From Streptococcus ilei (GTDB taxonomy: Bacteria; Bacillota; Bacilli; Lactobacillales; Streptococcaceae): a DNA stretch of 64,000 nucleotides. The stretch covers positions 930,001 to 994,000 of the forward strand of contig NC_022584.1 of the NCBI RefSeq assembly GCF_000479335.1, read 5' to 3'. The translations under genes were made by a program, and so were the position numbers. The stretch's first letter is position 1. Each line of letters opens with the position of its first letter. Shown here one piece after another: positions 58,297 to 64,000 of the stretch. Below the pieces are notes generated by a model, which did no database searches, was not told the DNA's origin, and was given only the letters and a program-made list of their open reading frames with translations.

Positions 58297-59520
58297 TTAT
58301 TTTTTAAAGGAGTATTCAATTCCATAATCATTTCCATCCACGGAAACTTTCAGCGTTCCATTTTCAATTTTATACTTGAGATCGTATTTAAGGAAATGAC
58401 TCGCATCTTCATCCTGAATGAATCGGTGATCTTTTTCATCCACCTCACCTTCAAAGGCTACCATTTTAAGAGTGCCTTTTTTCACATCGATTTCAAGTCC
58501 CATATCCTCTAAATAGGAATTCTCACTGTTTTCTTGGATATAGTCTAAGGCATCCTCAACAGAGTAAAAATCATTGTCCCCATCATCATAGAGTTCCTTT
58601 GCAGCTCCCTTGAAATCAATCTTACCAATCACACTGATGGTTACTTTTTTCCCCTTTACCTCTACGATCATATCCATATCTTTTACAAATTCACTAGAAA
58701 TATCTGATGTAGTAGAGAAAGTGCCTGCAAAAGCAGACTTCATTGTCTTTTTCATTTCAGGAGTAGCCGACCATTTTCCTTGAATACTATTTGGATTTTT
58801 AGTAAAAAAGAAAAATGCAAGCACAGATAAAACTGCAACAGCAACAAGACTACATAAACCAATAATCAGCCCTTTTTTAGACTTCTTACCTGGTATTGGA
58901 GCTTGGCCCATATATGGAGAATTAGCCTGGTAATTCAGTTGCCCATTGTTTGGGTAGCCTCCCTGCATCTGAGTGTTGTTATAAGATGCGAAGGGCGCTC
59001 CTGTTTGAGCCGCCTCCTGAACAGGAGCTTGTGGCTGAGTTCCACCTTGCCCAAAAGCTTGTTCTTGATGTTGATACTGACTTGCTCCACCTTGGAATTG
59101 ATTTGGAGCTGGGCTTGCACCTCCAAATGGGGCTTGGGCCGGAGCTGGACCTCCGAACTGTGCTTGTTCTGGTGGTGGCGTCACACCTCCAAACTGTGTT
59201 TGCTCTGAAGTTGGCGCTGCTCCTCCAAATGGCGTTTGCTCTGGAGTTGGCGCTGCATCTCCGAACTGGGTTTGTTCTGGGGCTGGCGCTGCTCCTCCAA
59301 ATTTAGCTTGTTCTGGAAACGGTAAAGGGCCTCCAAATTGTCCTTGATTGGAAACAGGTGCTGCACCTTCAAATGGAGATTGGATTGGGTTTACGGGCGT
59401 ATTCGGTGTCGTTTGTGTTTCTGGACTTCCAAACGTACCAAAAGCCTGTTGGATTTCCTCCTGATTGGCCGGTCGACCATGAACCCTCTCAAACTCTGCT
59501 AACCATTCTTCTTGTTTCAT
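58297..59520 (-). CDS. Membrane protein of unknown function, paralogue 2
   Basis: A 407-residue relative of the next gene. N-terminus MKQEEWLAEFERVHGRPANQEEIQQAFG, then a longer linker with about eight irregular repeats of the kind PAPEQTQFGG (about 50-140), basic GKKSKKG, a membrane helix (217-239), and an outer domain from NPNSIQGKWSATPEMKK. The linker is low-complexity and the ends of both proteins, including 3' flanks (GCGAATATCTTATTTTTTAA), are alike, so this is a tandem duplication. Function unknown. The ATG follows AAGGAGATC. Confidence 0.78.
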   Translation of the reverse strand: MKQEEWLAEFERVHGRPANQEEIQQAFGTFGSPETQTTPNTPVNPIQSPFEGAAPVSNQGQFGGPLPFPEQAKFGGAAPAPEQTQFGDAAPTPEQTPFGGAAPTSEQTQFGGVTPPPEQAQFGGPAPAQAPFGGASPAPNQFQGGASQYQHQEQAFGQGGTQPQAPVQEAAQTGAPFASYNNTQMQGGYPNNGQLNYQANSPYMGQAPIPGKKSKKGLIIGLCSLVAVAVLSVLAFFFFTKNPNSIQGKWSATPEMKKTMKSAFAGTFSTTSDISSEFVKDMDMIVEVKGKKVTISVIGKIDFKGAAKELYDDGDNDFYSVEDALDYIQENSENSYLEDMGLEIDVKKGTLKMVAFEGEVDEKDHRFIQDEDASHFLKYDLKYKIENGTLKVSVDGNDYGIEYSFKK

Positions 59521-59595
59521 TGTGATCTCCTTCTACCTTTATTTATTTTATTATAAAGGAATTTCATGAGAGATGCAAATCCGTCTAAAATGAGC

Positions 59596-59624
59596 ATAAA
59601 AAAATCAGGGAAACTCCCTGATTT
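59596..59624 (-). terminator. Terminator of the CorC/TlyC-like gene
   Basis: Minus strand AAATCAGGGA, GTT loop, TCCCTGATTTTTTT. Confidence 0.85.
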
Positions 59625-59631
59625 GATGTTC

Positions 59632-60981
59632 TTATTCTTGACCTTTTGTCGCTTGCTCATCTTCATCGACTAGGTCACTGACCTCAACCTTCACCTTGGT
59701 GACACGACCATTTTTTACCTTATCGTTTGTAAGGATCAGATGCTTCTTCATACTGTCTACTTCAAAACTCAAGCGTTCCTTGTGACCTGGAATCCGTCCG
59801 ACACCAGTCAGGTAGTAGCCTGCAATGGTATCCACATCATCACTTTCCAACTTCACATCAAAATACTCATTGAAATCATTTAGAGTCACAATCCCCTGCA
59901 CAATATAGAGGTTAGGCTCAATTTCAAAAACATCATTCTCAGCCTTATCGGTTTCATCATCGATTTCCCCGACAATTTCCTCAAGAAGGTCTTCCAAGGT
60001 TACCAGACCAGCCATTCCTCCATACTCATCCAGCAAAATGGCCATCTGATTTTGTGTATTCCGGAGCTCCTTCAAGAGATCATCTACAAAGATTGTTTCC
60101 GGTACAAAGAGCGGTTCCTGAAGGATCTTGCGAAGAGCAATATTATCAAATCCATTCACAAAACCTTCATTAAGCAAACGTTTGGTATGGATCAGACCAA
60201 TGACATTGTCCTTGTCATCATCATAGACAGGAATACGAGAAAAATTCTGTTTTAAGATGCTTTCGATGATTTCTCTGGTATCATCTTGGATATCCACCAT
60301 AAAGGCATCCGTACGAGGAACCATTAGCTCACGCGCCATCAGCTCATCTAGTGAAAAGACTCCTTGCAACATTTCAATCTCGTCAGCATCCAGACTTGTT
60401 TCACTCTTAGCCAGCATATAGGCAATCTCATCTCGTGACATCTCTTCGTCTGCATCATCGAATTGCATAGGAGTCAGACGACTGACCAGATTGGTTGATG
60501 CCGATAAGAGCCAGACAAAGGGGCTAACGATTTTTCCTAGTAAAATCACAATTGGAGCCGTTCGAATAGCCAAGCTATCTTTCAGATTCATGGCAATACG
60601 CTTCGGATATAACTCACCAAATACAATCGAAATATAGGTCAGAAAAGCCAGTGAGAGGAAGCTAGCTATCGCACGTGCTGTCTCCGTATTTCCCATCCAA
60701 GAAGCGATTACTTTCCCAAGATCATCAGCTAAGCTTGCCCCAGACAAGATGGTAATCAAGGTAATACCAACCTGAATCGTAGATAAAAAGTGGTTGGGAT
60801 TTTCCAATACCTTTAAGAGACGAATATATTTTTTATCGCCTTCCTCAGCCTTTTGCTCTACGCGAGAACGGTTCAGCGATACCATCGACATCTCCGTTGC
60901 AGAGAAAAATGCATTTAATAAGGTCAATACAAATAGTAAAACAAATTGCAGTATTAAATCCTGACTGCCAGGGTCTTCCAT
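59632..60981 (-). CDS. CNNM/CorC/TlyC family protein (DUF21-CBS-CorC_HlyC)
   Basis: A 449-residue membrane protein: DUF21 membrane domain (about 10-195, FSATEMSMVSLNRSRVEQKAEEGDKKY), a CBS pair (about 210-330, ELMVPRTDAFMVDI and DDLLKELRNTQNQMAILLDEYGGMAGLVTLEDLLEEIVGEI), then a C-terminal CorC_HlyC fold (about 345-430). Members export Mg2+ or sense divalent ions, but the older haemolysin label is unproven. ATG 60981 with GAGGAG; the longer frame is unlikely. It stands near a Mga-like regulator but is not part of its operon. Confidence 0.87.
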   Translation of the reverse strand: MEDPGSQDLILQFVLLFVLTLLNAFFSATEMSMVSLNRSRVEQKAEEGDKKYIRLLKVLENPNHFLSTIQVGITLITILSGASLADDLGKVIASWMGNTETARAIASFLSLAFLTYISIVFGELYPKRIAMNLKDSLAIRTAPIVILLGKIVSPFVWLLSASTNLVSRLTPMQFDDADEEMSRDEIAYMLAKSETSLDADEIEMLQGVFSLDELMARELMVPRTDAFMVDIQDDTREIIESILKQNFSRIPVYDDDKDNVIGLIHTKRLLNEGFVNGFDNIALRKILQEPLFVPETIFVDDLLKELRNTQNQMAILLDEYGGMAGLVTLEDLLEEIVGEIDDETDKAENDVFEIEPNLYIVQGIVTLNDFNEYFDVKLESDDVDTIAGYYLTGVGRIPGHKERLSFEVDSMKKHLILTNDKVKNGRVTKVKVEVSDLVDEDEQATKGQE

Positions 60982-61050
60982 GGATATTCTCCTCAATGTA
61001 TAGTAATAATGCCCATTATATCATATTTTTTGAAATGGTGCATAGTCGCA

Positions 61051-61078
61051 AAAATTTCCCTCCTAAAAGAGGAGGGAA
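61051..61078 (-). terminator. Terminator of the Mga-like gene
   Basis: Minus strand TTCCCTCCT, CTTTT loop, AGGAGGGAAATTTTTG. Confidence 0.85.
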
Positions 61079-61085
61079 GGCTCAG

Positions 61086-62567
61086 TTATACTCCATAACG
61101 TGTGAAATCATAAAAGAGTACATTCAGTTTTTCTACAAGTTCCAAAAGGGTCAAACTACTTGTACAAATAAATTTTTTCCCTTTGATATTCGGAATCATA
61201 AAGTTGGCAACAATAACATCATATTCGGTATGCTCTAGTTCATGAAGATTAAAGTCATGCTTGATGACCTGTGAAAACTCAAAGTTATCCGTACAATAGA
61301 ATTTTAAGAAATCAATCATGGACTTGGCATGGTGGTCATCGTATCGGCTAATGATTAAGACCTTGACAGCTGTCCGTCTCCTTAATAGTTGAGGCAATAG
61401 ATTTTCCCAATGTGAAAATACGGTATAAATCTGATGCTTGAGGTTTTCAGGATTTTCATGAAAGCCCATCTCTTTGAGATAGTGATACAAACCTGTTTCA
61501 ACATCCTGATAAAATTTAGGGAAGAGGGTTCGATAATCCTCATTGGTATAGCTCTTGGTATCATAGAGAAGAAATTCACCAAAGATTTCACGCCGCTCCA
61601 AATAGGCGGTGTTGTGAATATGCATAATCATCTCTTCATAATTCTCAAGTTCTAAACCATAAGATTCACTCAGGTGATCAAGAAATTGAGAGGCTAAAAT
61701 ATAGGATTTTTTTGTAACAGCATCTTCCTCAGTGGAGTCAATCAGATCCTGTGGGGTAAAATAGAAGCGTTTCTGTAGGAAGATAATAAAGAGCTGTTCT
61801 ATGATTTCTTCGTTAAATTCTACACCCAGCTGCAAACCAAAATAACGAAGCATCTCATTGATTTTTGGGAGCTCTTGATAGAGATAGGCGTATTGTTCAA
61901 AATTATTGGCCCCTTCAATCCGATACCCTTGCTTGATCCGGTAAAGATAGACCGTCAGCATAATTTTATAAGAATGAAAGATCGAATAAGTCAGTGGGAT
62001 TTCCGTCAGTTTATAGAAGAAGGTGATGAAATCAATGATGACTTGTTCTCTGATATCTGGAAATGGCCACTCTAAATAATAATACCGCTCTGCAAAATAT
62101 TGGGAATAGAAAAAGCGAATATCGACTTCGTCTCCCACGACATTTAGAGGATTCAAGGTGATTCGAATATTGTACTTTTCCTGAATAATCTGGTTAATGT
62201 TTCGAATCAAGCGATAAAATGATTGTTGACTGAGATCATATCGTCTACAAATTAAGTCACTGGAAACGTCCTTATGGAAGAACAAGTATTCCAAGAGGGA
62301 GAAAGCTGTAGATTCTTTAAAGAAGTGATGGTAGACCACCTCAATCCCAACCGAATCATCATAGCTGATCTTAATGCCATTTGTCGAAGACTCAATCAAG
62401 AACTCTTTAAAGACCGTTCGTAAATTTGAAAGATCCTCCTTCAATGACCGTTCTGTACAATCTAACATTTCTGCGAGTTCCTTCAAATGAAACCAGCGCT
62501 TCTCTCGAATTAATGTTTCTAGCAAACGCATTTGGCGTCGCTGCTTTTTGGCAAGCAATTCTATCAT
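61086..62567 (-). CDS. Mga/RofA family transcription regulator
   Basis: A 493-residue regulator of the Mga class. N-terminal helix-turn-helix (about 10-60, RLLETLIREKRWFHLKELAEMLDCTERSLKEDLSNLR), a second winged helix (about 90-150, LFFHKDVSSDLICRRYDLSQQSFYRLIRNINQII), PRD-like middle domains, and an EIIB-like C-terminus (about 405-490, VKVLIISRYDDHHAKSMIDFLK). Such proteins control surface and sugar genes in streptococci. The ATG has AAGGAG, 10 bases away. Its -10 is TGTTATAAT. Targets are not visible here; the surface genes in this window are candidates only. Confidence 0.88.
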   Translation of the reverse strand: MIELLAKKQRRQMRLLETLIREKRWFHLKELAEMLDCTERSLKEDLSNLRTVFKEFLIESSTNGIKISYDDSVGIEVVYHHFFKESTAFSLLEYLFFHKDVSSDLICRRYDLSQQSFYRLIRNINQIIQEKYNIRITLNPLNVVGDEVDIRFFYSQYFAERYYYLEWPFPDIREQVIIDFITFFYKLTEIPLTYSIFHSYKIMLTVYLYRIKQGYRIEGANNFEQYAYLYQELPKINEMLRYFGLQLGVEFNEEIIEQLFIIFLQKRFYFTPQDLIDSTEEDAVTKKSYILASQFLDHLSESYGLELENYEEMIMHIHNTAYLERREIFGEFLLYDTKSYTNEDYRTLFPKFYQDVETGLYHYLKEMGFHENPENLKHQIYTVFSHWENLLPQLLRRRTAVKVLIISRYDDHHAKSMIDFLKFYCTDNFEFSQVIKHDFNLHELEHTEYDVIVANFMIPNIKGKKFICTSSLTLLELVEKLNVLFYDFTRYGV

Positions 62568-62687
62568 CTTATAGAAACTCCTTGATTTTCTATCATTACT
62601 AATTCATTATAACATATTTTCTTAAAGGAAAGGTAAAAGTTAACGATTCAAGTACTTAGCTTACCCTTTCTTAGTCTATATTCAAAA

Positions 62688-62865
62688 GAGAGTGGGACAG
62701 AAATCGGTCATTCGTTAGAATTCGATTTCGTCGTCCCACCTCCGCACAGTTGAGTAGGATTGTAAAAGCTGATGAAATCAGCGTAGTAGAGCCCACTCAA
62801 CCACTGCGTCTTGCTCGACATTCCAAAGACACTTAAGAGGCTAGGACTTTTGTCCCAGCCTCTTA
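62688..62865. repeat. Dispersed intergenic repeat, copy F (full length, inverted)
   Basis: Reverse copy of E: GTGGGACAGAAATCGG ... CGATTTCGTCGTCCCAC, CCGCACAGTTGAGTAGG, GCTGAT-GAA-ATCAGC, CCACTGCGTCTTGCTCGAC, then GAGGCTAGGAC/GTCCCAGCCTC. The final arm is the probable terminator of the AI-2E gene. Confidence 0.9.
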
Positions 62866-62874
62866 TTTATTCTG

Positions 62875-64000
62875 TTAGGATTTATTAATGATTCCAAACT
62901 CTTCTTGCTTGCGCTGCTCTTGTGTCTTTTTATGGTTTTCATACAAGGCCACCAAGAATTTAACGATTTCTTTACCAATCGAATAAACCGGAATCGCCAC
63001 GATCATTCCAATGACACCATAGATGTTACTGGATAAGAGCAAGAGAACCATGATAGTAATGGGATGCACCTTCATCACCCCTCCCACAATCCGTGGATAA
63101 AGGATATTTCCATCGATTTGTTGAACAATCAACATGAAGATGACTGCTTTGATCATCATATTGAAATCTGTAAAGGCATAGGTAACCACCATAGGAGTCA
63201 AGCCAATCGTCGGTCCAATGTAAGGAATGAAGATAGCCAAGGCTGAGAAAATGGCAAAGACCAAGGCATACTTCAAACCGATAAAACTGTAGCCAATAAA
63301 GGCTAAAGTCCCGATGATTAAAGCATCGATAGAAATCCCACTAATATAGCGAGAAACTGTTTGGTTGAGACTCACTAAGAGAGAGGTAATATTCCGCCGG
63401 TCATTTTTCAGGATCGTCCGCTCTAACATCGGAAGTAACTTCTTCCCATCAATCAAGAAGTAAACCAGGAAGATCGGCGTCATAACCAGAATGAAGAGTG
63501 TATTGACAATCGTTGACACCACACTACCCAAACTATTGGTCACACTGTTTAGGATATTTTGTAGAATATCCACATAAGATAGGTTTAACTGCTGAATGGT
63601 TGATTGGATATTGATACTCTGAAAGGCTGGATTCTTCGATAACTTCGTCACAAAACTTTGCACTTCCCAATACAAGCCTTGGGTTGAATTAATCAAGCTT
63701 GTCAACTGGTTGATCAAAATAGGCAGGATATAAACAATCCCATAAATAATCAATCCAAAAAGGGTTACCAAGGTTAATAGAATACCCAAAATTCGATTTA
63801 GATGAAATTTCTTTTCCAAAAATTCTACGATTGGATTGGTGATGTAGTACAAGAAACCAGCAATCAAAAATGGAAGAATAATGGTATTCAGAACGGATAC
63901 AAAGGGAGAGATCAGGCTTCCCATACTTCCCCAAATATAGAATATAATCGTTAATAATAGGACTTCACAGGTCCAGAAAAATAATTTACTTTTATGAAAC
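62875..64000 (-). CDS. AI-2E family transporter (5' end outside window)
   Basis: The frame is open from the stop at 62875 to the window edge, giving 374 residues or more. An ATG at 63924 exists, but upstream codons continue a normal membrane start (KSKLFFWTCEVLLLTIIFYIW), so the real start lies beyond 64000. Eight hydrophobic segments and the family stretches PIFLVYFLIDGKKLLP, FIPYIGPTIGLTPMVVTYAF, and PRIVGGVMKVHPITIMVLLLLSSNIYGVIGMIVAIP are visible. The name does not prove AI-2 export; relatives include TqsA and Na+/H+ type carriers. Confidence 0.9.
   Translation of the reverse strand, partial: FHKSKLFFWTCEVLLLTIIFYIWGSMGSLISPFVSVLNTIILPFLIAGFLYYITNPIVEFLEKKFHLNRILGILLTLVTLFGLIIYGIVYILPILINQLTSLINSTQGLYWEVQSFVTKLSKNPAFQSINIQSTIQQLNLSYVDILQNILNSVTNSLGSVVSTIVNTLFILVMTPIFLVYFLIDGKKLLPMLERTILKNDRRNITSLLVSLNQTVSRYISGISIDALIIGTLAFIGYSFIGLKYALVFAIFSALAIFIPYIGPTIGLTPMVVTYAFTDFNMMIKAVIFMLIVQQIDGNILYPRIVGGVMKVHPITIMVLLLLSSNIYGVIGMIVAIPVYSIGKEIVKFLVALYENHKKTQEQRKQEEFGIINKS

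Noticed and set aside
63064..63924. Start of the AI-2E gene at ATG 63924
   Set aside because: The frame stays open to the window edge and reads as a normal membrane N-terminus, so the gene is cut by the window.

Overview
This 64 kb window looks like a contiguous chromosomal segment of a low-GC Gram-positive coccus, a Streptococcus of the oral mitis/sanguinis type. Supporting signs are L-lysine-type MurE, CvfB, SlrA and a Mga/RofA regulator. The order upp, clpP, ylbG, livJHMGF, CBS-ACT gene is the one I know from pneumococcus and its relatives. Sortase-anchored proteins carry YSIRK-type and KxYKxGKxW-type signal peptides. Species cannot be fixed from the sequence alone. Most genes lie on the minus strand, and both window edges cut a gene (ald at the left, an AI-2E family transporter at the right). 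I see no rRNA, tRNA, CRISPR array, prophage or intact transposase.

Layout. Positions 1-4044: end of ald, then phoH, yozE, cvfB, frr and pyrH on the minus strand. Positions 4496-10261: a 1921-residue MucBP-repeat, LPXTG-anchored adhesin with three near-identical 585-bp tandem units and a 24-bp-unit wall-spanning tract. Positions 10418-11630: rplA and rplK, each behind a putative L1-binding leader. Positions 11791-17771: DUF3397, a P-type ATPase, a VOC protein, ftsK and a small unknown gene. Positions 17971-20570: a three-gene ABC-2 transporter. Positions 21118-28049: slrA, an ABC-F protein, then an ArsC/Spx-like gene, ogt, a GNAT gene, rsmI, yabA, holB and tmk. Positions 28222-36547: yitT, the CBS-ACT gene, livJHMGF behind a CodY-like box, ylbG, clpP behind a CtsR box, and upp. 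Positions 36648-39690: mgtA behind an M-box Mg2+ riboswitch plus a short leader ORF. Positions 39728-42103: PLP enzymes of sulfur amino acid metabolism behind a MET-box. Positions 42143-48406: murJ, murE, DUF1803, a YiiX-like gene, ppaC and pflA. Positions 48766-53652: a surface GH95 alpha-L-fucosidase with a perfect cre site. Positions 53863-56900: an ABC transporter of the TrpXYZ type behind an elaborate attenuator. Positions 56985-64000: two paralogous membrane proteins of unknown function, a CorC/TlyC-like protein, a Mga-like regulator and the AI-2E family transporter.

Two regulatory regions deserve most attention. The first is the roughly 300-nt leader before the TrpX-like gene. It has a consensus promoter, a 19-codon ORF ending in Phe-Tyr-Phe-Ser-Tyr-Phe-Arg, and then seven segments in which each segment is complementary to the next, ending in an intrinsic terminator. 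This makes a domino of mutually exclusive hairpins whose parity suits ribosome-stalling attenuation by phenylalanine and tyrosine. The second is the mgtA leader: an M-box with its terminator, followed by a well-primed 24-codon ORF rich in Asp, Glu and Pro near its start, then a hairpin that covers the mgtA ribosome binding site. It looks like a second, translational Mg2+ checkpoint.

A mosaic intergenic repeat of up to about 180 bp occurs six times, and its arms seem to serve as terminators for neighbouring genes. A 150-bp piece with ISL3-like inverted ends separates the two paralogous membrane-protein genes.
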